DNA from: Porphyridium purpureum
Lineage: Eukaryota; Rhodophyta; Bangiophyceae; Porphyridiales; Porphyridiaceae
Length of the DNA stretch: 64,000 bases
Reading direction: 5' to 3'
Assembly: GCA_008690995.1 (NCBI GenBank)
Contig: VRMN01000004.1
Coordinates: 1,054,001-1,118,000 of the forward strand
Shown: positions 1 to 9,039 of the stretch, in pieces
Numbering within the stretch: position 1 is the first letter of the stretch
Layout of the letters: each line of letters starts with the position of its first letter
Position numbers and translations under genes: made by a program
The notes under the pieces: generated by a model
The model's input: only the letters and a program-made list of their open reading frames with translations
Database searches by the model: none
Told to the model about the DNA's origin: nothing

Positions 1-527
1 CATGATGTTGTTCGAGGCCGCGCATTTACTCTCGGCGGTTCCTCAGCGACCGCACAAAGGGGTCTGTGCTGAACGCGATATGGTGACTGGGCTGCGGCGC
101 TCCAAGTGGACGGGACGGTACACATCGCAGCGGCTGCCGTGGTTGACGAGCTCAGAAATAGCACGCAGAGCGCTTCCATAAGGCTACGCAATGTGCCGTA
201 CGTTTGCACACATGGCGGCAGGTCCATGCGACGCCAAGTTTTTGATAGATTTGCTCGACCTCCTGGAAAGTCAAGTCGCAGACCTAGACTTCATTCCGGG
301 TTTCACAAACCTGATTGTATCCTGCGAGGCGCGCAGCTAGCAAGCAAGCGCACGAACCGCAAGGAGGTATCTCCTGCTGGATCGCCCGTCTATCGCGTCT
401 GCTGCATCCGAACCGGCGTCATCGCGCACCAAAGTACAGCTCGAGCAACCCTCAGCAGTTCACTGTACCGCAATCGCTGTACCTGCATCTGAACCCTATG
501 ATCTCGCTAGAAAAAAATGCAGCTTGA
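1..527. other. Left flank, no gene supported
   Basis: Short frames occur on the plus strand but none has a recognisable domain or a convincing start. This sequence is continuous with the DNA right of 5939 once the retrotransposon is disregarded, so it probably belongs to the upstream flank of the plastid protein gene that starts near 6161. Confidence 0.5.
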
Positions 528-532
528 GTTTC
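528..532. repeat. Target-site duplication, left copy
   Basis: The pentamer GTTTC directly abuts the left LTR and is repeated directly outside the right LTR. A 5-bp duplication is the usual footprint of LTR retrotransposon integrase. Confidence 0.85.
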
Positions 533-835
533 CGTGGGTTTTCTGTTAACGATCAACGAAGAACCCTTTTACTATTCCCCTTCCCCTTACCTTCTCTCTT
601 TTCTTCTAGGCTTATCCGTCTGCCATCTCTGCGCGACCGCACCCACTATATAGACGCCCGCCGGGTCCTTGTTGATGCAATCTGACCACATCGAGTCACG
701 TCACATCGGCATCCGGCGGGACGCTAGTCGAGTCACATCGCATTACACCCGCTGAATCCCCGTCACGACGTCCCGGTACGTTCGCACTCGCCCTTCCGCA
801 CGCCCATCGACGAGTGGGACGGGCAACTTTCCACG
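533..835 (-). repeat. 3' LTR of the retrotransposon (left copy)
   Basis: This 303-bp block is repeated at 5632-5934, and reading the two against each other I find no difference. Homology runs from CGTGGGTT to TTTCCACG on the plus strand, so the ends are CG/CG rather than the usual TG/CA. The ends are supported by the flanking GTTTC repeats. A TATA-like CTATATAG lies at 646-653. The end of the pol frame lies inside this LTR. Confidence 0.92.
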
Positions 836-3800
836 CGCCCCGTGCACGTCTCGCTCTCGATCGTTGGAAGCGCCCTTCCTAAGGTTGGCAATAGCACGTG
901 TAAATGCCACTCGTTCCATCGGCTTCGTGAAGATGTCTGCGCAATTCGATATTCCGGGGACAGACACGAGGTTCGAGTCTTCTCCATCAAAAGCGTCCGA
1001 GAGGGTGGCTACAGTGACGCCGTGTGTCTTCCCGAGACTTGCCATCTTGGCGGAGTATCCTCGTCGAACGGCCTTCACCGCTGCTTCGCTGTCGCAACAC
1101 ACAGCGAGCGGTACGCGCGTTCCAACGAGCCCTCGGATTACAACTTCGGCGTTAGGAATCGTAGTTCGCATGATCCTGCCAAGGGCGGTGAGTTCCGCCT
1201 CCGCGGTGGATAATACCGAGGCCCGTTGTGCTTTCGAAAACCAATCTACCAAGTAGTTCTCTTCTCCGTTTGAGAAGTATACGCAACCGCCGGAAGTTGA
1301 CCGCCGCGTCGCGGGACAGCCTGCATGGTCGCTATCTGAAAAGGCGACTATTCGTACCTGATCTCCCAGGCGCCCCGCGCTGCCGTATTCCAAGACACTA
1401 TCCTGGCTCCCGTGCACGTACCGCACGATTCGGTCGAGAATCGCCGATGCTGCCTTGCTCCACTTGTCCACAAAGCGCGAGACATATGCGACCGAGTATG
1501 CTATTTCGGGCTTTACCGTGCGTGCGAGCCACATTAGGCGTCCGACGTGTTGCCGGCAAGTCGTACTGACTTCCGCTTCGTCGTAGAGCGCCGCCTCTGG
1601 AAATACCATGGGGGTTGCCGCATCGCGCGTGCCCCTCGTCCTCACAGTCGAGTCGCGCTCGTACTCATCTATAATGGTCTTTGCGTAGTCCGTACCATCA
1701 ATCTTTACCCTTCCGTTCGTTCTGGAAATCCGCATGCCAAGGTGAAGGACCGGGCTCTCGCCGAGCCACTGCGGTTGCTCGTCGATCACGAATTCTTGAT
1801 ATAACTCACTCATGGCATTCCGTGCCTCGTCTTTCCGCCCCGCTAAGACCACGTCGTCAACGTACATTACCAAGACGAGTCCTGCCGCGTTCCCCTCGAG
1901 GCTTCTACGGATATACACTCCTGCTGTGACCTCCACCCATCCGAGACGCAACAAGCGACTACGAGCTTCGCGCGCGAAGTCCGCTCCCGCTCTCGGTAAT
2001 CCGTACATTGCCTTGCGGAGATGATGGGCGGTGCCCGTCTTCCCGCCTGCCTCGCTGGGAAGGATTACATACACCGGTCCCCCGCTGCACTCGGCCTGCA
2101 GGTAGGCGCTGGTGATGTCAACAAAGCCCACTTCTAATTCGTTCATCTGCGCCCACGCCAGCACGATCCTTAGCGCAGCTAAAGATGCCGGCGCCTCGTA
2201 GGGAACGGTAAGAGACACTGGGACCCCCGTCATGTCCGTAATGCGATCCCCCCCGGCCACGAGCCTTGCCTTGATCTTGCGCTCCTCAACAGGACGCTCC
2301 GTGTGCTTTTCGGCTACCACCATGTGCGCCCTTACAATAAGTCCCTCGGTAATGGAGTTCAGAGTGACCGGTTCCGGATCCCACACGCCGAAGCGCCGCA
2401 TTTGCCCGAGCTCATTCTCAATGGCCTCAGCTGCCCTTCCATCCGTGGTGGCTTCTCGTCTGCTCATTACCCTGGTAACATTTATGGTCACGGAAGGAAA
2501 GCGCGCCGCTATTCGGGCCGAGCGACGGGCGTTCTTCTTTGTACGCCTGATTTCTTTGCCCTCCTTAGCCGCCCGCCGCGCCGCGACCTCCTGGCTTAGC
2601 TGCTTTTCCCGCTCGTCGATGGCCTTCAGGCGTTCCGTGATTGCTTCAACCCTCGCTTTGATTCCCGTCTCTTCCGACGCGACGTTGTCGCGCTGTGCGA
2701 CTGCCAAATCCCCGTCCGGATCGTACGCGATCACCTTTTCCATTTCTGCGAGCGGTTCTGCGCCCGGCACGCGCATGGTGAAGTCTTTGAATACTCTGAA
2801 ATCTCTTGTCCACGTCGTCGCTCCAGACCCTGTCTCGAGAACTTCGAGGGCGGCGGGGTGGTCCCGAGCCCCGACGACCACTCCCTCGCGCGTGGTAGGA
2901 GCGAACTTGTTGGCTACGTCGTCCACTTTATAGACCACCCGCGATCCGAATGGAGCCATCAGCCATGGCTTGCCGCTCTCGACCCATCCCTGTCCGTATC
3001 TGCGCTCAAAGGGAGTTAGTCCGTCCCTACCCAGGTGCACCCGATTGTACCAGAACGCGAAGAATTTGGCTGCTCTGAAAAACCAGACGACGTGCAAACC
3101 CGATTGCCATAAGAGGCAACGAATGACGGCATTCAACGTGTGGTGCAGTCTTTCCAGTCGCGCGTGTCCGTTCGGTCTATGAGGGATGCAGAGGGTATGT
3201 TCAACGTTCCTCTCGCGCAGAACGCGCGCGAACGCGCCCCTAAACTCGCTGCCCGAATCTGTGCGCATCCGTTTCGGCCAATCTCTCCCAGCTTGGCACT
3301 CGACAAGCGCCTCGCGGCAGGCCAGGGCAGTCTTATCGACGACTCCCGCGACTTCTATCCACCCCGTGTGCTCGTCGACATGTGTCAGGATGTATCGATA
3401 TCCTTCCCGCGAACGGACCTTGGCGCCGGCGTCGACCAGGTCCACCCCTATTTCTTCGTCAAAGCGTGCAGCGACCCCAGGTGCTCGCGCGTGCGCGTCG
3501 ACATCAATTCGGTAAGACGGCCGCATTTTCAGCTTCGCCCTTGTACAAACCTCGCACGACGTGCGAGCAGGCATGTGCAGGAGCGCGTGTCCGTCGGGCA
3601 CATTTGAAACTGTGGTGCCAAGGGCGAGACGATCGACCCATGTCATTGCGCGTCGAATACCTCGTATCGCATTTGGCGCTCCATCGTCGCTTGAACTTGA
3701 CGCTATGTCGCCGGTTTGTGCCTCCCCCGGCGAATCAGGTTCTGGGATCAGGCTACAGTCTCCGGAAGGGTATGCGGTTTCCTTCAACGCACTGCCGCCA

Positions 3801-5092
3801 TGCCGCGACCCGATTTTACTCCTGACTAGCGAGTCTTGCGCAGGGTCCGTGTTGCTCCTCGCCTTCGTTTTGCCCATCACTTGGTCCCTTCCTCGCGTCC
3901 GTACCTCCGTTTCGCGGCACTCAGCCGACTTCGCCAACGGGGTGCCTTTGCATGCTTGGTTCGAATGGACCTCGACATTCGCCCCCATGTTCGGCCTATC
4001 TGTTTCGCAATCTACGCGCTCCGGGCTCATATTCCCGTTCTCGTAACCGTTCGCTCCTGTCGAGCATGCGTTGGAGCTCCCCGCGCTCTCTTCATCGCTC
4101 AGCCCTGATGACTTTCCGACGTTCTTTTCATGCACGCGCCCCGCGCTTGTGTCTCGGTTCACGCATGGCCCGTCCACATGTACGCTCGAGCGCCCCGCGC
4201 TCCGTCCTTGATTTCGCGGCTGCGGATTGACAGAGCTTGCTTCCACGTGCCCTGCGCTCCCGTTCTGCTCTCTGCCCGGCCCAGCCGTTCGTCCGCTCGT
4301 GCGCCCTGCGCTCCCGTTCTGCTCTCTGCCCGGCCCAGCCGTTCCTCCGCTCGTGCGCCCTGCGCTCTCGTTCTGCTCTCTGCCCGGCCCAGCCGTTCCT
4401 CCGCTCGTGCGCCCTGCGCTCCCGTTCTGCTCCTTGTCCCTTTTCAAGTTCATATCTTCCCGCTTACGCATGAAAATGCTCCCGTCCTCGTAATCAATGA
4501 CCATCCCAGTACGCGTCAGGAACTCCATACCGATGACGAGGTCGGTCATCAGTGCCGGACATACAATCGCACGGCAGCGACGTGACCCGATGCCGTTCAG
4601 CTCCAAATGACCGAGAAGGCTCCCGACAACATTAGTCTTGCGCCCGTCGGCAAGGACGGCCTGAAGTCCCGGTGTCGCTTCGCAAAATGATAATAACCCT
4701 GAATGGCGCACCCATGCCTTATCCACAAAGACATGTGTGGCGCCACAGTCTACGATTGCCATCGCACGTTTCCCGCAGAAGCGAACGTGCAACGTCAGAA
4801 GTTCTGACGGCTCCCGCGCCGACACCTGCCCTAGTCTCGGCGCGGGGCGCCTTTTCCCGGCTGCGCCTGCGCTCGCGCGCGGTGCGGCTTGGGGCAGTCT
4901 CGCGCAAAGTGCCCGCGTTCCTCGCAGTTGTAACAGGTTACCCCCATAGCCTGCGCCCCGATTTCCATTGGTGCCGAGCTCTCTCCATACGGCACGTCGA
5001 AAGCGCGCGTCGGGCCTGAGCGATGGTGGATCCCAAGACCCTGGGATGATGGCGAACCGCGACGCGCCGCCACGAATGCGTCCTCCGCGCAA
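743..5092 (-). CDS. pol: Retrotransposon pol polyprotein (PR-INT-RT-RNase H)
   Basis: A 1449-residue frame. In order it shows a retropepsin-like region (about residues 100-212, ending in an LVIGMEFL block), a low-complexity linker with 18-residue repeats (about 225-285), an integrase with an H/C zinc-binding region and catalytic core (about 525-800), a copia-type reverse transcriptase with the YVDDVVLAG block (about 900-1150), and RNase H (SDSDHAG and STAEAEL blocks, about 1270-1400). The frame overlaps the 3' end of gag in the -1 frame, an arrangement for which LTR elements are known to use programmed frameshifting. It ends inside the 3' LTR. The upstream boundary given is the open frame, not a proven start. 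Confidence 0.9.
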   Translation of the reverse strand: MRGGRIRGGASRFAIIPGSWDPPSLRPDARFRRAVWRELGTNGNRGAGYGGNLLQLRGTRALCARLPQAAPRASAGAAGKRRPAPRLGQVSAREPSELLTLHVRFCGKRAMAIVDCGATHVFVDKAWVRHSGLLSFCEATPGLQAVLADGRKTNVVGSLLGHLELNGIGSRRCRAIVCPALMTDLVIGMEFLTRTGMVIDYEDGSIFMRKREDMNLKRDKEQNGSAGRTSGGTAGPGREQNESAGRTSGGTAGPGREQNGSAGRTSGRTAGPGREQNGSAGHVEASSVNPQPRNQGRSAGRSSVHVDGPCVNRDTSAGRVHEKNVGKSSGLSDEESAGSSNACSTGANGYENGNMSPERVDCETDRPNMGANVEVHSNQACKGTPLAKSAECRETEVRTRGRDQVMGKTKARSNTDPAQDSLVRSKIGSRHGGSALKETAYPSGDCSLIPEPDSPGEAQTGDIASSSSDDGAPNAIRGIRRAMTWVDRLALGTTVSNVPDGHALLHMPARTSCEVCTRAKLKMRPSYRIDVDAHARAPGVAARFDEEIGVDLVDAGAKVRSREGYRYILTHVDEHTGWIEVAGVVDKTALACREALVECQAGRDWPKRMRTDSGSEFRGAFARVLRERNVEHTLCIPHRPNGHARLERLHHTLNAVIRCLLWQSGLHVVWFFRAAKFFAFWYNRVHLGRDGLTPFERRYGQGWVESGKPWLMAPFGSRVVYKVDDVANKFAPTTREGVVVGARDHPAALEVLETGSGATTWTRDFRVFKDFTMRVPGAEPLAEMEKVIAYDPDGDLAVAQRDNVASEETGIKARVEAITERLKAIDEREKQLSQEVAARRAAKEGKEIRRTKKNARRSARIAARFPSVTINVTRVMSRREATTDGRAAEAIENELGQMRRFGVWDPEPVTLNSITEGLIVRAHMVVAEKHTERPVEERKIKARLVAGGDRITDMTGVPVSLTVPYEAPASLAALRIVLAWAQMNELEVGFVDITSAYLQAECSGGPVYVILPSEAGGKTGTAHHLRKAMYGLPRAGADFAREARSRLLRLGWVEVTAGVYIRRSLEGNAAGLVLVMYVDDVVLAGRKDEARNAMSELYQEFVIDEQPQWLGESPVLHLGMRISRTNGRVKIDGTDYAKTIIDEYERDSTVRTRGTRDAATPMVFPEAALYDEAEVSTTCRQHVGRLMWLARTVKPEIAYSVAYVSRFVDKWSKAASAILDRIVRYVHGSQDSVLEYGSAGRLGDQVRIVAFSDSDHAGCPATRRSTSGGCVYFSNGEENYLVDWFSKAQRASVLSTAEAELTALGRIMRTTIPNAEVVIRGLVGTRVPLAVCCDSEAAVKAVRRGYSAKMASLGKTHGVTVATLSDAFDGEDSNLVSVPGISNCADIFTKPMERVAFTRAIANLRKGASNDRERDVHGARGKLPVPLVDGRAEGRVRTYRDVVTGIQRV
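4255..4428 (-). repeat. 54-bp tandem repeat inside pol
   Basis: About 3.3 head-to-tail copies of a 54-bp unit, with unit starts near 4267, 4321 and 4375. They keep the reading frame and encode an 18-residue Gly/Ser/Ala/Arg-rich repeat in the linker between the protease and integrase regions. The copies differ by only a few bases. Confidence 0.9.
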
Positions 5093-5571
5093 AGGGCAAC
5101 TCGGCAGGCCTCATCGAGGCTACTTGGATTCTCCTTCATAACTTCGAACGCTATGGCGGGCTTAAGTCCACGCGTGAACTTGTCCAACGCCTCCGCGGCA
5201 CCCACGTCCTCACACGCTAGGACCAGGTCCCTGAACTCGGCCGCGTACACCGCTACGCCCCTCGTCTGGCGCCATCCATGCAGCGCATCTCGCGCGCGAC
5301 GCTTGTAGTCCGCCGGCAAGAACTGTTCCATAAACACCGTTCGAAACCCGGCCCAATTCTCTGGACGGACCGGCAGGCCACGCAACCACTGCAATGCAGT
5401 ATCCGTCAAGTAGCTCATGGCTACGTTGACTCCTTCGCGCTCAGAGCTGGCGAACGGCAGAACCTTCGTCTCCACTTCGAACAACCAGTTCATCACCACT
5501 CGCTGGTTCCGCTGCCCCGCGAACTGGCTGAGCCGCGCCGGCCTCACAACTGGCCCCGTCTCCTCGTCCAT
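4831..5571 (-). CDS. gag: Retrotransposon gag protein
   Basis: A 246-residue frame just inside the 5' LTR. The central part has the alternating Trp/Phe/aliphatic pattern of the retrotransposon gag family that is common in Ty3-like elements (an ALQWLRGLP block, then an F..FL.A block and a Y..EF block). The C-terminal part carries a CCHC zinc knuckle (CYNCEERGHFARDC) for nucleic-acid binding, followed by a basic tail. The product would form the virus-like particle. Confidence 0.85.
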   Translation of the reverse strand: MDEETGPVVRPARLSQFAGQRNQRVVMNWLFEVETKVLPFASSEREGVNVAMSYLTDTALQWLRGLPVRPENWAGFRTVFMEQFLPADYKRRARDALHGWRQTRGVAVYAAEFRDLVLACEDVGAAEALDKFTRGLKPAIAFEVMKENPSSLDEACRVALCAEDAFVAARRGSPSSQGLGIHHRSGPTRAFDVPYGESSAPMEIGAQAMGVTCYNCEERGHFARDCPKPHRARAQAQPGKGAPRRD

Positions 5572-5623
5572 CCCGACAGGCCCCGCACCAGAGACTACCG
5601 CTCCTCACCCGCCGAACCGGCGA

Positions 5624-5631
5624 TGATACCA
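5624..5631 (-). promoter_or_regulatory. tRNA primer-binding site of the retrotransposon
   Basis: On the element strand, TGGTATCA follows the 5' LTR with no spacer. It matches the first eight bases of the classical primer-binding site complementary to the 3' end of initiator methionine tRNA, as used by many copia elements. Downstream bases diverge from the classical site, so the tRNA assignment is an inference. Confidence 0.7.
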
Positions 5632-5934
5632 CGTGGGTTTTCTGTTAACGATCAACGAAGAACCCTTTTACTATTCCCCTTCCCCTTACCTTCTCTCTTT
5701 TCTTCTAGGCTTATCCGTCTGCCATCTCTGCGCGACCGCACCCACTATATAGACGCCCGCCGGGTCCTTGTTGATGCAATCTGACCACATCGAGTCACGT
5801 CACATCGGCATCCGGCGGGACGCTAGTCGAGTCACATCGCATTACACCCGCTGAATCCCCGTCACGACGTCCCGGTACGTTCGCACTCGCCCTTCCGCAC
5901 GCCCATCGACGAGTGGGACGGGCAACTTTCCACG
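5632..5934 (-). repeat. 5' LTR of the retrotransposon (right copy)
   Basis: The second copy of the 303-bp LTR, apparently identical to 533-835. It carries the same CTATATAG box at 5745-5752 and lies next to the primer-binding site, which makes it the 5' LTR of a minus-strand element. Confidence 0.92.
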
Positions 5935-5939
5935 GTTTC
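5935..5939. repeat. Target-site duplication, right copy
   Basis: GTTTC directly abuts the right LTR and matches 528-532. Confidence 0.85.
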
Positions 5940-6160
5940 ATATGAAAAGCGACGATGTTTTGATAGGAAGCGAACGCAAGCCATGAGAATCGAGTCGGCT
6001 GGTTCGAGATAGAGGGGAGGAGAATTGTGGTAGGCGACACTTGTAGCGGGAAGGACAGAGAGGGAGCGGGGAGAAGGAAGGGGAGCAGCAACGACGACGT
6101 GAACGTGGACTCTCACACGCGGTGTCTAGCTGGACGTTCTCGTTTTCGACAGGCTTCGAC

Positions 6161-6970
6161 ATGGCCTTTGTTTCGGCTGGCAGTGCGGTGGCACTGCGCA
6201 GGCAACACGGCACGCGATCGGGACAGCATGCGCGCGAAGGCGTGCAGTCGCTGCGGTACCAGTCCGTCAAGGCGCCCAAGCGCGCGGTGCTGCGCATGCA
6301 GGAGGAGGAGGCGCAGGAGGAGCGCAAGCCAGAGCCATATCCAGGGTACTACAAGGACCTTGAGGCGTCCGGCGCGAAGGCCATGCCCAAGCGCGCTCCA
6401 AAGGTGGGCGGACGGAAGTCGCTGTTGAATGCGCAGGGTGTTCCGTACGCGCCTTGGATGCGGTTTCGTGAGGAGGATCTGGACTACAAGCCCAGTGAGA
6501 GGAAGCAGCCCAAGACAGACGCAAGGGGCAGGCTGGCGGGCGATCCACAGGCGCAAGAACTCGCCGGAACAGGCCTGCGGGCCAAGTTTCTGGGCGATGA
6601 ACTGGAACTCGCCTGGCAGACTGGCGACGAGACTGGCAACACCGGCTTCATCTTGTCGCGCAGGCGCGGAAAAGAGGAGGAGTTCGAAACGGTCGCAGAT
6701 TATAAGAGCGACCCCGCCACATTCAAGAGCAAGGGCCCCGCCGGCGGAAGCTATTCTTACTTGTGTGAGAAACCCGAGGCTGGCACCTGGGTATACCGCA
6801 TTTCGGACGTGGATGAGAATGGTGCGGTAAGCGACTTGTCACAGACTCTGGTCGAGATCGAGTCTGAGGAGGATCAGAAGAAGCAGCGTATCGCTCTGGT
6901 TGTGTTCGGCATTTTCGTCGTCATCCTGGCGGCGATTGGATTCCTTGCCGACCCAGAGTCTGGGTTGTAA
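6161..6970 (+). CDS. Plastid-targeted protein with FN3-like domain and C-terminal membrane anchor
   Basis: About 269 residues from the ATG at 6161. The frame is open upstream to an ATG at 6122, but MAFVSAGS at 6161 looks like a red-algal transit-peptide start with a Phe near the N-terminus. The middle of the protein is charged and proline-rich. Residues about 145-235 look like a beta-sandwich of fibronectin-III type, with LAWQTGD, a YKSDP segment and a final WVYRISDVDENGAVSD strand pair. One hydrophobic helix near the C-terminus (IALVVFGIFVVILAAIGFLA) would anchor it in a plastid membrane. I believe similar plastid proteins exist in plants and algae but cannot name the family. The retrotransposon sits about 225 bp upstream and may alter its promoter. 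Confidence 0.75.
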   Translation: MAFVSAGSAVALRRQHGTRSGQHAREGVQSLRYQSVKAPKRAVLRMQEEEAQEERKPEPYPGYYKDLEASGAKAMPKRAPKVGGRKSLLNAQGVPYAPWMRFREEDLDYKPSERKQPKTDARGRLAGDPQAQELAGTGLRAKFLGDELELAWQTGDETGNTGFILSRRRGKEEEFETVADYKSDPATFKSKGPAGGSYSYLCEKPEAGTWVYRISDVDENGAVSDLSQTLVEIESEEDQKKQRIALVVFGIFVVILAAIGFLADPESGL

Positions 6971-7237
6971 ACACTGGCGCTGGATATGGAGTTTCGAATG
7001 GTTTCGCTCGCTTGACTGTGCGGCGCTCATTTGGACATGGCAGGCGCCAGCACTGTAGTAGTTTTTGATACGTTCCTTTTGCTTCCTCGGCAAGGATGCC
7101 GTTGCTCTTTTTTCGGAGTTTCTCAATTTTATTAAAGACTCTACCCCACCACGATCGTAGCGGTGGGCCTACATGTCTTTGCTGCCTGCTGGCGGACGAG
7201 TTTCCAACGACACTCGCTGTCCATTTCGTACTAGATA

Positions 7238-8332
7238 TCAGGCTGGTTTGACAGTTTCGTTGACTGGCCGCAGAGGCTTTCTCGCCAAGAAAAAGTACCC
7301 GACCGAGTAAATGCCCATCTCACCGCCACGAATCAGGTTTTCGGCGCCCATGCTTAGAAACTCATGAACGTCATGTGTGCCCTTGGGAACCACGCCAACA
7401 AACTCAAGCACCTGGAATATGTACCCGAAAATTGTACGCCCCAACCTGCTTGACGCCAGCCCAGTCAGCGAATAATTGTTAAGGAACGGATTCCACCACG
7501 GAACTTCATTGTTCTCCATCGTATCATACGCGTCTATCAGCTCAAAGCCACACTTGATGAGCGCGTCCTTGACTACGTGCGCGGGTACGGTTTCCGGCAG
7601 TCCATTTCCGCGTTCAATTCCGATCCGCGTTCTGACATGCTCTTCGTTGTTTTCGTCATACTTGGAGGTGGTGACCCACTCGTAGCCAGCGAAACAGCCG
7701 CCCGGCTTCAAAATGCGGAACGCCTCACCAAACACGCTCACCTTGTCCACAGTGTGGCAAGTCGACTCTATAGCGTATACATGGTCAATACTTTCGCTTG
7801 AGAAGGGTGTGTGCATAAAGTCACCTCGAATCACATGGCACAAGTCGGCGCAATTGCGCCGTTCGGCGATCTTTTGCGCGCGGTCCACCTGGTATTGGTT
7901 CAGCGTGACGCCTGTGACGCGGCAGTTGGCAAACCTCGCAATATTCATCGCCGGCCCGCCAACGCCGCAGCCGAGGTCCACCACGTGATCACCGGGCTTG
8001 AGGCCCAATCTGAGCGCCAAGTAGTATTCATGCCGGCGCATCGACTCGAGCCATGTCTCATCTTTCCGAAGGACGGCGAAATGGAAACTCTCGCCCCATC
8101 CGTACTCGTAGAAATCAGTTGCCACCTTATAATACTCATCTACAAAGGACTTCTGCTCCCCCTTTTTGGAGAGCTCATTTCGCTTGTGGGTTTCGATCTC
8201 ACCTCCATACTGTGCCAGGTATTTCTGCGTCAACACTTCTACCTTTTCCTTTTCGTCGGCGCTCCCATTCTCGCCTCCATTCCTTTCCTTCTCCTGCTCA
8301 AACTTACCCAGCCGCTCAAACTTGACATTCAT
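7238..8332 (-). CDS. SMT1: Sterol 24-C-methyltransferase
   Basis: A 364-residue S-adenosylmethionine-dependent enzyme that methylates C-24 of the sterol side chain (Erg6/SMT family), normally at the ER. The sterol-binding aromatic motif YEYGWG is at residues 75-80, the SAM-binding loop LGCGVGG at 120-126, then AIESTCH and GYEWVTT blocks typical of the family, and a C-terminal sterol methyltransferase domain. Length is normal for SMT proteins. There is no obvious transmembrane N-terminus. The upstream gap of about 700 bp towards the next gene contains five copies of the GTACAG-type motif. Confidence 0.95.
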   Translation of the reverse strand: MNVKFERLGKFEQEKERNGGENGSADEKEKVEVLTQKYLAQYGGEIETHKRNELSKKGEQKSFVDEYYKVATDFYEYGWGESFHFAVLRKDETWLESMRRHEYYLALRLGLKPGDHVVDLGCGVGGPAMNIARFANCRVTGVTLNQYQVDRAQKIAERRNCADLCHVIRGDFMHTPFSSESIDHVYAIESTCHTVDKVSVFGEAFRILKPGGCFAGYEWVTTSKYDENNEEHVRTRIGIERGNGLPETVPAHVVKDALIKCGFELIDAYDTMENNEVPWWNPFLNNYSLTGLASSRLGRTIFGYIFQVLEFVGVVPKGTHDVHEFLSMGAENLIRGGEMGIYSVGYFFLARKPLRPVNETVKPA

Positions 8333-9039
8333 CTTTCTCTACACCTCAGCGCGCCACGTTCGCAACCAGCACGCACGTCAAATCAATAAGCCCCAGGCCG
8401 CAATCACTCACCCACCCACTCTCACACAAAGACAGAGCCACAGACCCGCTCACACCAAGCACACACGCGCCAACGTCCACTCCCGCCCCCTTCTCCACGC
8501 AATCTTCTCAGCGCCCCTGCCCACACCGTGCGCGGCCCATTCACGTCTCCACCTCCTCCTCTACCCTCACCCCACCCCGTCACGCACCGCACGCGCGCGC
8601 GCTTTCCCTTTCAAAATGGCTGGCCCATCCTCTCTTTCAGACACGAAGCGACGCCTTGGCCCCTCGCTCCCCCCACTTTTTCGACTCACACATCCACACA
8701 CTCGCTCAGCCTATACAAAAGGCACAATTTTAGTAGACACCTTCCGTGGCCCCCCGCTCCCACTTCTTTTCTTTTTCGGCTCCTCTCACGCGCTCTGCTT
8801 CGCAACAACACCGAAACGACCAAAAACGCTGAACGCAGCGCACTGAGCTACATCACCTGTACACAAGTGTACACGCCTCACGCAGAGTTCACTTTCCGCC
8901 ACTCCTTCGCACATTGCGCACGCTGTACCTCGCGCAATGGCTCGGGGTCGCGTGTAAGCTGGAAAAAGGGCGCGTCGCGTGGCTGCGTGAGGTACAGTGT
9001 CTCGTGTGACTGGGTACAGTTGGCGGGGCGGCGGCAGAG
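8333..9039. other. Intergenic region upstream of SMT1
   Basis: C-rich, low-complexity promoter-like DNA. It holds CTGTAC/GTACAG motifs at 8857, 8867, 8923, 8992 and 9014. I see no gene. Confidence 0.6.

Larger units (their letters stand above)
533..5934 (-). mobile_element. LTR retrotransposon, copia-type domain order, apparently whole
   Basis: This is a 5.4-kb element on the minus strand. It has 303-bp LTRs, a tRNA primer-binding site touching the right LTR (the 5' LTR of the element), a gag frame, and an overlapping pol frame with the order protease, integrase, reverse transcriptase, RNase H. That order is the Ty1/copia one. Both frames are open, I see no breaks, and the LTRs look identical, so the insertion is very recent. 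It lies in the upstream region of the plastid protein gene at 6161. The gag and protease resemble the Ty3 style more than the usual copia style. Confidence 0.93.
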
